From the NCBI GenBank assembly GCA_039829955.1, contig CP140035.1, positions 543,771 to 607,770 on the forward strand: 64,000 bases of DNA, read 5' to 3'. Below the pieces are notes generated by a model. That model had not been told where the DNA came from and did not search any database. It saw only the letters and a list, made by a program, of their open reading frames with translations. Both the position numbers and the translations under genes were made by a program. How positions within the stretch are numbered: position 1 is the stretch's first letter; every line of letters starts with the position of its first letter. This document shows, piece after piece, positions 18,954 through 29,449 of this stretch. This DNA is from Buchnera aphidicola (Nurudea shiraii). Lineage in GTDB: Bacteria; Pseudomonadota; Gammaproteobacteria; Enterobacterales; Enterobacteriaceae.

Positions 18954-19286
18954 CTATTTAACTTCTTCTCGAGAACGTAATATTGGAGATATCTCTGTTA
19001 CTGGACTCTTAACACATATAATAATATTTCTAATTATAAAATCACTAAATCTAAATTTGTCAGATAATTCTTTAATTAAACTTGGATATACTTCAACATT
19101 CATTAATACATAATGCGCTTTATGTAACTTTTGAATAGCATAAGCTAGCTGACGTTTACCCCAATCTTCTAACCTATGAATTTTCCCTTGATTATTTATA
19201 ATTATTTTTTTGTATTGTTCAATAATATTATGACATTGTTCGCTATGATCGGGATGAATAAGAAATACTATTTCATAATGTCTCAT
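18954..19286 (-). CDS. rpsF: 30S ribosomal protein S6
   Basis: S6 pairs with S18 on the 30S platform. The 110 residues match E. coli S6 at MRHYEIVFLIHPDHSEQ, WGKRQLAYAIQKLHKAHY and FSDFIIRNIII. The acidic C-terminal tail, glutamylated by RimK in E. coli, is shortened, ending RSREEVK. An AAGGAA ribosome-binding site precedes the ATG. First gene of the three-gene ribosomal operon, 57 bases before rpsR. Confidence 0.96.
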   Translation of the reverse strand: MRHYEIVFLIHPDHSEQCHNIIEQYKKIIINNQGKIHRLEDWGKRQLAYAIQKLHKAHYVLMNVEVYPSLIKELSDKFRFSDFIIRNIIICVKSPVTEISPILRSREEVK

Positions 19287-19524
19287 AAAATTTCCTTATT
19301 ATATCTCATTCCTATAAATATCATCACATTTGTATAATATCAAATAGAATAAAAATTCTTAAAATAAATAATATACATTAATAAAGAAAATTGTTCAATA
19401 CTAGAAAAAATTTTATTTAAAATGAAATGAAAAAACAAAATTTAAAATGCCTTTACAACGCATATATCATTATAATTTTAACTATATCTAAAATATTAAT
19501 ATTTAAGAATACCTTCTTAAAATT

Positions 19525-19582
19525 TTATAACACTCAAAGCTAGAAATAAAAATTTTGTTATTTCTAGCTTTGAGTATTATAA
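19525..19582 (-). terminator. Long hairpin terminator at the end of purA
   Basis: Positions 19532-19549 and 19558-19575 are perfect inverted repeats (18 bp, loop AAATTTTG). After one C-A mismatch the stem continues for about 7 more A-T pairs. The outer arm overlaps the purA stop codon at 19577. On the minus strand the hairpin runs into a U/A-rich stretch. It is the strongest hairpin seen in the window. Confidence 0.75.
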
Positions 19583-20872
19583 ATTTCTAATAATTATATC
19601 ATTTCTATGAGGACCAGTAGATATCATACTAATAGGAACATCTAATATTTCCTCAATTCGTAAAATAAATTTTTTTGCAAAATAAGGCAACTTTTCAAAA
19701 CAAGTAATTTCTAAAGTTGTATCCTTCCAGCCTGGCATTATTTCATAAATAGGAATAACTTCATTCCAATCTTTTTTACAACAAGGAATGTCCTTACATT
19801 TAATACCACTATTTTTATTTCGGTAACCTATACAAATTTTTATTTTTTCTAAACTATCTAATATATCTATTTTAGTTAAGCACAACTTTGAAAAAAAATT
19901 AATCTCTATGGACTTTTTAAGTAATACAGTATCCAACCATCCAATACGGCGTTTTCTTCCTGTAGTAGAACCAAATTCATTACCTTTTTTACAAAAATAA
20001 GAATCTAATTTACCAAATACTTCTGTTGGAAAAGGACCATTACCAACTCTAGTAGAATATGATTTAACTACTCCAATAATATCTCTGATACTGTCTAATC
20101 TTGCACCAGTACCCGTGAAAATATTCCCAGACACACTATTTGAAGAAGTAACATACGGATACATTCCATGATCTACATCTAACATACTTCCTTGAGCTCC
20201 TTCAAATATAACTGACTTATTGTCGTGCTGAGACTGCATTAAAATTTTAGAAACGTTACGAGATATACTAATAAGATAATCTTTTGTTAAAAAAATTTCA
20301 TCTATGATAGAATTATAATTCACACCTTTAGCATGATAAAAATTTTCTAACTGATAATTATAATAATCAATATTATCTTTCAACTTATCAGAAAAATACG
20401 ACCAATCTCGTAAGTCACATATCCTCAATCCTCTTCTTGCTATTTTATCTTCATAAGCAGGACCAATGCCTTGCTTAGTGGTACCAATAGCATTTTGACC
20501 TAACTTGTTCTCTCGAGCTAAATCCATAGAAATATGATAACTGAATACTAAATGAGCTAATTCTGATACAATAATTCGATTGCGAACATTATAATGAAAT
20601 CTTTCTAACATATTGATTTCATTCATAAGATGAACAGGAGATAATACCACACCATTAGCTATTAAAGCTACAATGTTATCATGTAAAATTCCAGAGGGCA
20701 AAATATGTAAAACAATTTTATTTCCATTAATAACTAGCGTATGTCCAGCATTATGTCCTCCTTGATATCGCACAACATAATCTACATTTTTAGTCAAGAA
20801 GTCTACAATTTTTCCTTTTCCTTCATCTCCCCATTGCGCACCCAATATAGCTATATTTTTTTTATTATTCAA
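19577..20872 (-). CDS. purA: Adenylosuccinate synthetase
   Basis: PurA adds aspartate to IMP using GTP, the first step from IMP to AMP. The 431-residue product (E. coli 432) has the GTP-binding GAQWGDEGKGKIVDFL at the start, the VRYQGGHNAGHT loop, TTKQGIGPAYEDK, FEGAQGSMLDVDHG and TGRKRRIGWLD. Buchnera lacks most of de novo purine synthesis, so it probably works on IMP made from salvage or from the histidine pathway; that is known biology, not visible here. It follows hflC by 72 bases. Confidence 0.97.
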   Translation of the reverse strand: MNNKKNIAILGAQWGDEGKGKIVDFLTKNVDYVVRYQGGHNAGHTLVINGNKIVLHILPSGILHDNIVALIANGVVLSPVHLMNEINMLERFHYNVRNRIIVSELAHLVFSYHISMDLARENKLGQNAIGTTKQGIGPAYEDKIARRGLRICDLRDWSYFSDKLKDNIDYYNYQLENFYHAKGVNYNSIIDEIFLTKDYLISISRNVSKILMQSQHDNKSVIFEGAQGSMLDVDHGMYPYVTSSNSVSGNIFTGTGARLDSIRDIIGVVKSYSTRVGNGPFPTEVFGKLDSYFCKKGNEFGSTTGRKRRIGWLDTVLLKKSIEINFFSKLCLTKIDILDSLEKIKICIGYRNKNSGIKCKDIPCCKKDWNEVIPIYEIMPGWKDTTLEITCFEKLPYFAKKFILRIEEILDVPISMISTGPHRNDIIIRNL

Positions 20873-20944
20873 AATTTTCTCACTTGTTTTCTATATCAGT
20901 ATAGATATCATTAAAATTACATTAAACACCAAAACAAAATATTA

Positions 20945-21922
20945 TTAAAACTTTTTCATATATTTAAAAAAATAGTTGTTTTCTGGATTAATTATTAAAA
21001 TATCTTGTCCACTTTTAAAACTTTTTTCATAAGCTTGTAGACTACGAATAAAATCGAAAAATATAGGCTCTTTATTAAAAGAACTAGAAAATAACTTAGC
21101 TACCTCAGCTTCTCCTTCTCCTCTTATTATTAACGCTTTACGCTGTGCTTCAGATAAAACTTTTACAACTTCATAATCAACAGATGCTTTTAATTTTTCT
21201 GCTTCTTCTTGACCCTGTGATCTTTGACTTCTAGCAACTGCTTCTCGCTCTGCTCTCATTCTATTATATATTGCGTCAGATACTTCAACAGGTAAATTAA
21301 TTTGTTTGATACGTACATCTATTACCGTAATTCCTAGCTCATTCATACTATTAGTATTAATTAATACTTTATTATATTTATGATTTTTAGTATCTAACAT
21401 CATATATTCATTTTGTTTTCTAATTTTATTAGAAGTATAATCTGCACTACCAGTATTTAAAGCATCTTTCACATCGTTAGTTAATTTTCCTCGAGAATCA
21501 GTTACAATTTCTTTTACATTTAATCGACCTATCTCCGAACGCAATCGATCACTAAATTTTCGCTTCAATAACATTTCTGCTTGAAAAATATCTCCACCCC
21601 CTGTTGCTAAATAATACCGACTAAAATCGCTAATATTCCATTTTATATAAGAATCAACAATAAGGTCTTTTTTCTCTTTCGTAACAAAACGATCAGCTTG
21701 ATTATCTGTAGTTTGAATTCTAGAATCTAAAATCTTTACTGTATCCACTAACGGAATTTTTATATATAAACCAGGATTATATACTACAGGTTGACTTTGA
21801 CTATTACGTAACACTTTACCAAATCGCAACACAATACCTTTCTGTCCTTCTTGAACAATAAATAAACATAAAAACAAAAAAGTCAACATCGTACTAAAAA
21901 CGGTCATGAAAACTTTATTCAT
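20945..21922 (-). CDS. hflC: HflC, regulator of FtsH protease
   Basis: HflC is an SPFH/band-7 protein with one N-terminal membrane segment (about residues 5-22) that, with HflK, surrounds FtsH in the inner membrane and restrains it. The 325 residues include GIVLRFGKV, the VDSYIKWNISDFSRYY segment, IDVRIKQINLPVEVS and the coiled RMRAEREAVARSQRSQG region. E. coli HflC has 334. The start overlaps the hflK end by 8 bases (ATGAATAA), indicating translational coupling. Confidence 0.95.
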   Translation of the reverse strand: MNKVFMTVFSTMLTFLFLCLFIVQEGQKGIVLRFGKVLRNSQSQPVVYNPGLYIKIPLVDTVKILDSRIQTTDNQADRFVTKEKKDLIVDSYIKWNISDFSRYYLATGGGDIFQAEMLLKRKFSDRLRSEIGRLNVKEIVTDSRGKLTNDVKDALNTGSADYTSNKIRKQNEYMMLDTKNHKYNKVLINTNSMNELGITVIDVRIKQINLPVEVSDAIYNRMRAEREAVARSQRSQGQEEAEKLKASVDYEVVKVLSEAQRKALIIRGEGEAEVAKLFSSSFNKEPIFFDFIRSLQAYEKSFKSGQDILIINPENNYFFKYMKKF

Positions 21923-23129
21923 TACTACCCTCTTTTATACAATCACTTCTAACTGAATTTATTTTTCTTTGATCCATTACATCTTCATTTAATTTATTTA
22001 TAGTAGATTCTTCATTTTTATCTTTTTTTAAGTTAGAAGCGTTATCTAAAGAAACATCTTTTTTAGAAGAATCATTAGATGTAGATAATTTATTTTTTTG
22101 AAACACTAAACTATCTAAAGATAAAAACAACGCGTTATCGTTAATCAATATTTTCTTAATGTTACTAAATATTTTTTCCATAGATTCAATATATAGTCTT
22201 TCTATAGTAATCTTTTTTGAAGATTTATACCAAGGAAGTATTTTTGAAAATCTAATTACTTCTCCTTTAGCTTCTGCTATTATACGAGATTTATAAGCTC
22301 TTGCCTCTTCTAAAATACGTTGAGCTGTACCATTTGCTTTAGGTTGAACTTCATTGACATAAGCTTCTGCTTCTCTAATATACTGTTCCCTATTCTCTCT
22401 TGCGGCAATAGCATCGTCAAAAGCAGATTTTACTTCTTCAGGAGGTCTAGCTGTCTGAAAATTTACATCTAATATAGTTATACCCATTTCATATGGTAAT
22501 ATTGTTTTTTCTATTTCTTTCTGAGTATCACTTCTAATTACAGTTCTACCTTCAGTCAAAATACGTCCCATAGTAGAATGACCTATTACGCCTCTTAACG
22601 CACTGTCAGTAGCCTCTCGTAAACTATCATCTGGATTAGTTACAGAGAACAAATATTGTACTGGATTAGTAATACGATACTGAACATTCATTTCTACCCG
22701 AACAACATTTTCATCAGAAGTTAACATAATACCTGAAGTTGCTAATTCTTTAACAGTCTTAATATCAACAGGAGTTACTTTATCAATAAGCATTAATTTC
22801 CAATTTAAACCAGGTTCTACTAAATGGCTAAATTTTCCAAAACGTGTTATTACTCCTCGCTCTGCTTCTTTAATAGTATAAAAACCATTAATTATAAAAG
22901 AAAGAAAAACTGTTATAAAAATTAGCACTATAGGGTTCTTAACAAACTTAAAAAACTTTGAATTATTACAAAAAAAACTCTTTCTAGTTCTGAAAGAACT
23001 AAGAAAATTTTTAAATTCAATAAAATTAAAAAACTTATTTTTTTTATTTTTGAAATCTTCCGATTTTCGATCATGATTACTCCAAGGATCGAGATTAGGT
23101 TCATTACTACTTGGCTGATTCCAAACCAT
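21915..23129 (-). CDS. hflK: HflK, regulator of FtsH protease
   Basis: Partner of HflC in the FtsH complex. The 404-residue product (E. coli 419) starts MVWNQPSSNEPNLDPW, has a transmembrane segment around residues 70-88 (VLIFITVFLSFIINGFY) and the band-7 domain beginning AERGVITRFGKF. VDIKTVKEL, VTNPDDSLREATDSALR and ILDVNFQTARPPEEVKSAFD are conserved. The C-terminal 80 residues are Ser/Asp/Lys-rich. The E. coli upstream genes hfq and hflX are missing. Confidence 0.95.
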   Translation of the reverse strand: MVWNQPSSNEPNLDPWSNHDRKSEDFKNKKNKFFNFIEFKNFLSSFRTRKSFFCNNSKFFKFVKNPIVLIFITVFLSFIINGFYTIKEAERGVITRFGKFSHLVEPGLNWKLMLIDKVTPVDIKTVKELATSGIMLTSDENVVRVEMNVQYRITNPVQYLFSVTNPDDSLREATDSALRGVIGHSTMGRILTEGRTVIRSDTQKEIEKTILPYEMGITILDVNFQTARPPEEVKSAFDDAIAARENREQYIREAEAYVNEVQPKANGTAQRILEEARAYKSRIIAEAKGEVIRFSKILPWYKSSKKITIERLYIESMEKIFSNIKKILINDNALFLSLDSLVFQKNKLSTSNDSSKKDVSLDNASNLKKDKNEESTINKLNEDVMDQRKINSVRSDCIKEGSNE

Positions 23130-23309
23130 TGTTATCTCCGTTTATTATTTCATTACTTTAAAACTTTATAGTATTGTAAACTCAAAATAATTTTATCACA
23201 TATCAACCAAATAATTAAAATCTATAGAATATAAAGCGTTTTTAACTTATAAAAACTTTATTTATAATGCAAATTTTTAAATTATTACAACACACTATTT
23301 TAAATATGT

Positions 23310-23465
23310 TTAAAATTCTAAAGAATTGTTGACAATATATAAATTCAAATAATATTAACTTAATCTCATAAAATTACATACCCATTGAACAAATTTTATA
23401 CTAGAACTTCTATGCTTCAATATTGATAAACGTAAAAAATTACATATTAACAGATAATTAAAAAA
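23310..23465 (-). pseudogene. hfq: Possible eroded hfq
   Basis: This spacer lies between miaA and hflK, the place of hfq (and hflX) in E. coli. Read on the minus strand, 23378-23410 contains GTTCTAGTAT and, after a short gap, CAATGGGTAT, spaced like the hfq codons for VPVSI and VNGI; a TTTTTA stretch before them fits the FLN codons. The frame has stops and shifts, so no protein can be made. The match is by eye over a short AT-rich stretch; chance is not excluded. The rest of the 23130-23490 spacer shows nothing else. Confidence 0.35.
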
Positions 23466-23490
23466 TTTATAAATAAAAAGTAATATATCT

Positions 23491-24441
23491 TTAAAAATAT
23501 GTGTTTTTAATAATTTTAACTATTTGATGACTTAAATTATCTATATTTCCAAAATTTTTTAACTCATATATATTTTTCCAATTTTTTAACCATGTCAATT
23601 GATTTTTAGCCAATTTTTTAGTAGCAGAAATAGATTGAAAAATCATTTCATCATAACTTAAACTATTTAAAAGATAATTCCACATTTGTCGATATCCTAC
23701 ACAACGTATAGAAGGTAAGTCAATATGTAAATCTCCACGTCGTAGTAAATTTTCCACTTCATTTTGAAAACCAAGAAATAACATTTTATGAAATCGAATA
23801 TATATATTCTTTTTTAACCAATCCTTACTATATGGAATAATTGAAAATTGAATTACATCATATGGAAATTTATAATTCTTTGACATTGTAAGTTCTGTTA
23901 ACGTCTTTCCAGATATATAAAATATTTCTAAAGCTCTTAAAATTCTTTGAATATCATTGGGATGAATTCTTTTTGAAGAAGTAACATCAATTTCTTTTAA
24001 TTTGTTATGCAAAAAATTTTTATTGTTTTTCATAGAATACAAATATGAACGAACATCATAGTTTGATGGAGGTAATTTCGGCAATCCTTCCAATAAAACT
24101 TTAAAATAAAACATCGTCCCTCCAACAAGCAACGGAACTTTATCTTTAGAAATTACGTGTTGTATTGCTTCTAAAGCATCGCTCTGAAACTCACTTACAG
24201 AATACCTTTCCATAGGATCCTTAATATCAATTAAATGATATGGATTATATAATAGTTCCGATTTAGTGGGTTTTGCTGTACCAATATTCATATCACGATA
24301 AACTAATGCCGAGTCTACACTAATTAGTTCAACTGGAATCAATTTTCTTAACTTTAATGCAATCATACTTTTCCCACATGCAGTGGGGCCCATCAAAAAT
24401 ATAACAAATAATCTTTTAAATTTTTTATTTTTAGTAATCAT
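23491..24441 (-). CDS. miaA: tRNA dimethylallyltransferase
   Basis: MiaA transfers dimethylallyl to A37 of tRNAs that read codons starting with U. The 316-residue protein equals the E. coli length. It has the P-loop FLMGPTACGKS (residues 16-25), VELISVDSALVYRDMNIGTAKP, the LVGGTMFYFKVLLEGL segment, RIHPNDIQRI and DLPSIRCVGYRQMW. Ser in the usual GPTASGKT loop is Cys here. Upstream (24442-26273) mutL, its E. coli neighbour, is only a relic. Confidence 0.95.
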   Translation of the reverse strand: MITKNKKFKRLFVIFLMGPTACGKSMIALKLRKLIPVELISVDSALVYRDMNIGTAKPTKSELLYNPYHLIDIKDPMERYSVSEFQSDALEAIQHVISKDKVPLLVGGTMFYFKVLLEGLPKLPPSNYDVRSYLYSMKNNKNFLHNKLKEIDVTSSKRIHPNDIQRILRALEIFYISGKTLTELTMSKNYKFPYDVIQFSIIPYSKDWLKKNIYIRFHKMLFLGFQNEVENLLRRGDLHIDLPSIRCVGYRQMWNYLLNSLSYDEMIFQSISATKKLAKNQLTWLKNWKNIYELKNFGNIDNLSHQIVKIIKNTYF

Positions 24442-26250
24442 CGTTTAATAACTTTAAACTAAAATTAATATTTATAAATTATAAATAGCTTAAAATAAAA
24501 TTTTTATCAAATTTTTGTAATATCTTACAAATTCTAATAGTAAAATCAAAAACTTAAAATCATTTCAATATAACATGTTAACTTCTATAATATTAATAAT
24601 CTTTTACTTTCTAAAAGCTATTTCATCATACTTCTATTTCGTTTAAAAATTATTTGATGTGCTTTTAATCTTAGTCAGTACATACAAAACACGAATACCT
24701 AAATTAAATTTAAAAAATAAAATGATTTAATACAATTTGGAATAAAAACCTTTACGTATATAACATAAAATATAACTTTCGTATTATTTTTTTATAATTA
24801 TAAAAAAATCTCTAAAAATATTTAACTATATATTACTATTTGAATTTCTAATCTTAACTCAATTTATAAATTAGACGTTTTACTATAAGTAGAAAAATAT
24901 AAACAGCTTTTACATTTTAGTTAAGAATAATAATCCTCTATAAGAATAAACAAACGTCTAAATATAATAGAAAATTTTAAAAATAAATTAACTATAAAAA
25001 ATTACCATTTTTAATTTTTTAAAACCATTTCTAAATTTAATTTAAAATTAAAAACACAATTAAATTCTAATATATATATGAATTAATAATTTTTCTTACA
25101 AAGAAAAAACTTACAACTAAAACTATCTAATTTTTCAAAATTCATAAAATGAAATGTATAAAAACATACATATACAGCTTTATTTTATAACAGACAAGTA
25201 GAATACTATGTAACACTATATGTACCCATATACATACTTGAAAATATTTTCTTGCTTAAAGCATAATTAATGTTCAACTAATTAACATTAATTCAACAAT
25301 AAATATAATAAATTTTATAATTTTTATTTACATTTTATTTTTGAAAACACCATGATAAAAAATTCTACACAATACTGTACTTTTATACATCATCATATTA
25401 AATAAATAAAATTAATTCAATTTTAATATAAAATATTATATCCTATTCTCAAATATTTATGTTACTATATAAATACTTCGTAAATACAAATTAATCAAAA
25501 GCAAAAACGACTTCAATAAGAATTAATTCTCTACTTTTAAACATAATTATTAGACTTATAATGGTATTACATCAATTTTAATTATGTTTTTGGACTAATA
25601 TTTATTTTTATTCTAAAATAGAAATAACATGATACTTTATTAATTCTAAAAAATTTATAATATTTAAAATACAACATATTTTCAAAATACGCAAAACCTC
25701 AAACAAATTTCAAATCATTATCTTCATTCCTCAAAAAAATAAAGCTCATTATATACCTTGATATTAATATGATATAAATTGATTTTTTTATATCTATAAA
25801 AGGAAATAGTTAATTCTAATTTATAAATTGTAAAAAAAACTAAAAATTTTATTTAAAAAACTACATAAACACTAACTAAAATTTATTTATAAAATTTAAA
25901 ATAATAATTAGTTTTAAACTTTTTATGAAAATTTTACTAATTGTATCAACAAGTTAAGACAAAATTGCAATTCTTTTATCTTGTTCTGATTCCATTATCT
26001 CTAATATTGATTAGATATAATTCTCTGATTTAAAATTAATGTTTAATATGTTCAAAATTAAAACATATTTCCATATCATTTTTATAAATTCTTTTAAAAC
26101 TCATACCAAAAAATAAATTGCTTTACTTAAGTTATGAAACTTAACGTTATTATAAAAATATGCAAAGATGTAATAGATTTTTGAGATGCAAAATATATTT
26201 AAATTTTTAGATCTATACAATATTTTAACAAAAAAGTTTATTTATCGTTG
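24442..26250 (-). pseudogene. mutL: Eroded mutL in a 1.8-kb gene-free stretch
   Basis: MutL is the mismatch-repair ATPase, encoded just upstream of miaA in E. coli. No open frame remains here, but the minus strand still shows its ATPase motifs in order. VLKEFIKNDMEI at about 26100-26059 matches the SVVKELVENSLDA helix. IRDNG at 26005-25991 matches the ATP-site IRDNGCGI. TISKI at 25944-25930 matches HATSKI. Spacings are 95 and 61 bases against 90 and 63 expected. Stops and indels lie between them. The 1.8-kb size equals a mutL gene. Outer limits are inferred from the neighbours; the evidence is at 25930-26100. Confidence 0.75.
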
Positions 26251-26273
26251 TAAACAATTATATAACACTTATG

Positions 26274-27437
26274 CTAATTAATAAGATTATTCTTAAAAAA
26301 CCAAAAATATTTCTTAATTAAATTACAAATAGATAATTCTAAATCCAAAAAACTAATGTTTGATAAAATATGATCAATACCCTTATTTTGAATTAAATAG
26401 TTCAACTCTACTGCTTCACTATCATTAACATCTGTATAACATAATGTAGCCGAAACGCCTTTTATTAAATTTATATTAGGAGTTTTATATTCTAAAGTTC
26501 CCAGAATAGGTTTGATTAAACGATCGTTTTTTTGCAATTTTCTCAAAGGATTTCGACCTATCCTTCTTAAATCATCAGAAAAATAAGAACTTTTAAATCT
26601 CGACAAAATAGAATTAATGTAACGATTATGTGTAATTTTATCAAAATTATGACGCAGTACTAATACATTTCCACTTTCATACATTGCCCCACATACCACA
26701 TCATATATATTTTTATCAGAAATAGAATCAAACATATTTTCATATCCATAAACTACACCTAAATATGCAGCAATAGCATGTCCCGTATTTACTGTAAACA
26801 ACTTTCGTTCGCTATAAGCATTCAAATTATCGCTTAATTGCATATTAATAATATTAGGAATATGTCCTCTAAACTGATTTATATCACATATAAACTCTTT
26901 AAATGGCTCTACCTTAATAAATAATATATTTTCATTTTTTTTATAATCAGAAGATACAATCCTATCCACTACTGTATCTACAAATCCCACATTATCTTCT
27001 AAATATTGATGATATTTTTTAGGCAAAAAAAATAAAACATTTTTTTTAAGTTCTGAAGTACAACGAAAAGAATTTTCGCATGCCATAATATTTAAAAATT
27101 TTTTTTCACCAGATTTTATTTTATATATTATTCCTTTGGAAATAATACTAGCCAAAGAATTAATAACATTGACTCCTACCGCTGTTGTAATCACATCCGA
27201 ATTTTTAATAACAGATATAATATCTGAATCACATAAATGTATAGCTTTTATATTTTTAATTTTATCTAAATGAGAATTTTTACCTAATGTTTCAATCTTG
27301 TATTCATTAAAAAAATTTATAGCATCAATAATTTTTTCATTAATGTCAGAAAAAATTAAATCAAAACCCGAATGAATCAACATTGGCCCAATAAAACCAC
27401 GACCTATATTTCCAGCTCCGAAATGTAATGCCTGCAT
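26274..27437 (-). CDS. mtlD: Mannitol-1-phosphate 5-dehydrogenase
   Basis: MtlD oxidises mannitol 1-phosphate to fructose 6-phosphate with NAD+. The product (387 residues, E. coli 382) has the nucleotide-binding ALHFGAGNIGRGFIGP at the start, TTAVGVNV, NIMACENSFR, NTGHAIAAYLG, and GRNPLRKLQKNDRLIKP. The ATG at 27437 (or 27440 just before it) is chosen because GGAAAAG directly upstream serves as ribosome-binding site; the upstream TTG at 27449 lies within that region. It is 110 bases after mtlA and co-directional. It supplies Pgi and glycolysis. Confidence 0.95.
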   Translation of the reverse strand: MQALHFGAGNIGRGFIGPMLIHSGFDLIFSDINEKIIDAINFFNEYKIETLGKNSHLDKIKNIKAIHLCDSDIISVIKNSDVITTAVGVNVINSLASIISKGIIYKIKSGEKKFLNIMACENSFRCTSELKKNVLFFLPKKYHQYLEDNVGFVDTVVDRIVSSDYKKNENILFIKVEPFKEFICDINQFRGHIPNIINMQLSDNLNAYSERKLFTVNTGHAIAAYLGVVYGYENMFDSISDKNIYDVVCGAMYESGNVLVLRHNFDKITHNRYINSILSRFKSSYFSDDLRRIGRNPLRKLQKNDRLIKPILGTLEYKTPNINLIKGVSATLCYTDVNDSEAVELNYLIQNKGIDHILSNISFLDLELSICNLIKKYFWFFKNNLIN

Positions 27438-27547
27438 CATCTTTTCCAAAATACAATTTTGTTAAATAAAATAATATTGTATTATCAAAATAAAAACAAC
27501 GTCTTTTAAGAAACTTTCAAAGTATTTAATAATTACTAAATAATCTT

Positions 27548-29449
27548 TTAATTAAATAGTCTTAAAATATCATTAATGTCATTTGTTTTAGACAAAGCTT
27601 TAATTACTTTATGATCATCTAAAGCCTTTGTAATACTACTCACTACCATAACGTGTTCATTATTACGTGCAGCAATACCTATTACCAAACATGCAATATC
27701 ATCAGAATGATCTCCAAAACGCACACCTTTAGGAAATTGACAAAATATTGCTCCTGTTTTCAATATAAAATCTTTTGCCTGTATAGTACCATGCGGTAAA
27801 GCAATTGATTCTCCTAACCATGTAGACATAATTTCTTCTCGTTCTAACATAGCTGAAATATATTCTTGTTTTACATATCCTTGATTTACTAGTTGTTTTC
27901 CTATGAACTTAATAGCCTCTTGTTTATTCTTAGCAGTTTGATTTAAAAATATATTTTCTTTCCTAAAAGAAAATATATTTTTATCCTTATTACTTTCTTT
28001 CTTAATTATATTGTTACATGTTGAATTAACATGATTAGTTTTTAACTTTATTAAATCACTTCCTAATTTTTTATAAAAATCTCGATCTAAAAAATTATTC
28101 AGAGATAAATGCTGAAATTGGGGATGTTTGACTTTAGCTCTTTCAGTTAAATTTTTATGAGTAATGACTAAATCGGTATCATTAGGAATAGAGTCAATAG
28201 CAGAGTTAGAAACGATAATATTAACATTTAAAGAACATAAAACTTTTTTTAACATTTCAGCACCTATTGCACTAGAACCCATTCCTGCATCACAAGCAAC
28301 AATTATTTTATTTATCTTTGTAAAAACATTAAATTGAAAATTATTAAAAACTTTCTTATTATATTGAGGTTTAAAATTGTTTTTCATATGTTTAACTGAT
28401 ACTGTTTTCATATCATTTTGAAATAATTTATTAAAAATCCTTAATATCACTAAAGACATTAAAAACGATATTAAACATGACATTGAAACAGCAAACATAT
28501 TAACAATATATAAATTTTTCGGTGTCATAGCCAAAATTGATATAATAGAACCAGGAGAAGCCGTTGATATTAATCCACCTCCAAAAATCATTAATATAAA
28601 TATATTAGTCATTCCACCTAAAATTAAGGCTATAATTAATCTTGGATTTAATAAAACATAAGGAAAATATATTTCATGAATTCCACCTAAAAGTTGAATA
28701 ATAATAGCGCTCTTTAAATTTGATTGAACATTTTTGTTTTTATGCTGTAAAAAAAACAATGCTAAAAGCATACCAATACCAGGACCTGGATTTGATTCAA
28801 TTAAAAAGAAAATAGACTTTTTAAAAATATCTACTTCTTGCATGCCCAAAGAAGAAAAGATTCCATGATTAATAGCATTATTTAAAAATAATACTTTTGC
28901 AGGTTCAATAAAAATTGCAATTAAAGGCAAACAGTTATGTTTTACTATCACACTCACACTATATTCTAGAATATTAGAAAATTCTTCAATAATTGGACCA
29001 ATAACGAAAAAAGAAACTATCGACAAAAATATTCCAATAATTCCAGCTGAAAAATTATTTACCAACATTTCAAAACTACTAGAAACCTTACCTTTAATAA
29101 TACTATCAAACCCACGAATACACCATCCTCCTAAAGGTCCAATGATCATAGCACCTAATAACATAGGTAGAGTAGTATTAACTATAGCCCCTATTATAGC
29201 TATACTGCCAACAATAGCTCCTCTTTTCCCATGCATTAACCGTCCACCAGTACTAGCAATTAAGATAGGAAAAAGATAAATTATCATTGGATTAATTACT
29301 TTTTCTAAATTTTCATTTGGAATCCATCCAAAATTAAGAAATAAACCACTAATTAATCCCCATGCAATAAAAGCGCTAATATTTGGTATAATCATTTTAC
29401 TTAAAAATCGACCAATATTTTGAATTTTAACTTTTATTAACATCGACAT
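27548..29449 (-). CDS. mtlA: Mannitol-specific PTS enzyme IICBA
   Basis: MtlA transports and phosphorylates mannitol. The 633-residue protein (E. coli 637) has all three parts: membrane IIC (1 to about 335) with several hydrophobic segments and GGIHEIYFPYVL; IIB with the phosphorylated Cys in IIVACDAGMGSSAIGAEM; IIA with the phosphorylated His in GESIALPHGTIQAKD. The linker between IIB and IIA is Lys/Asn-rich. AAGGAAAAA lies 4-7 bases before the ATG at 29449. Mannitol is a plausible sugar from the aphid host; that is inference. MtlR is not here. Confidence 0.96.
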   Translation of the reverse strand: MSMLIKVKIQNIGRFLSKMIIPNISAFIAWGLISGLFLNFGWIPNENLEKVINPMIIYLFPILIASTGGRLMHGKRGAIVGSIAIIGAIVNTTLPMLLGAMIIGPLGGWCIRGFDSIIKGKVSSSFEMLVNNFSAGIIGIFLSIVSFFVIGPIIEEFSNILEYSVSVIVKHNCLPLIAIFIEPAKVLFLNNAINHGIFSSLGMQEVDIFKKSIFFLIESNPGPGIGMLLALFFLQHKNKNVQSNLKSAIIIQLLGGIHEIYFPYVLLNPRLIIALILGGMTNIFILMIFGGGLISTASPGSIISILAMTPKNLYIVNMFAVSMSCLISFLMSLVILRIFNKLFQNDMKTVSVKHMKNNFKPQYNKKVFNNFQFNVFTKINKIIVACDAGMGSSAIGAEMLKKVLCSLNVNIIVSNSAIDSIPNDTDLVITHKNLTERAKVKHPQFQHLSLNNFLDRDFYKKLGSDLIKLKTNHVNSTCNNIIKKESNKDKNIFSFRKENIFLNQTAKNKQEAIKFIGKQLVNQGYVKQEYISAMLEREEIMSTWLGESIALPHGTIQAKDFILKTGAIFCQFPKGVRFGDHSDDIACLVIGIAARNNEHVMVVSSITKALDDHKVIKALSKTNDINDILRLFN

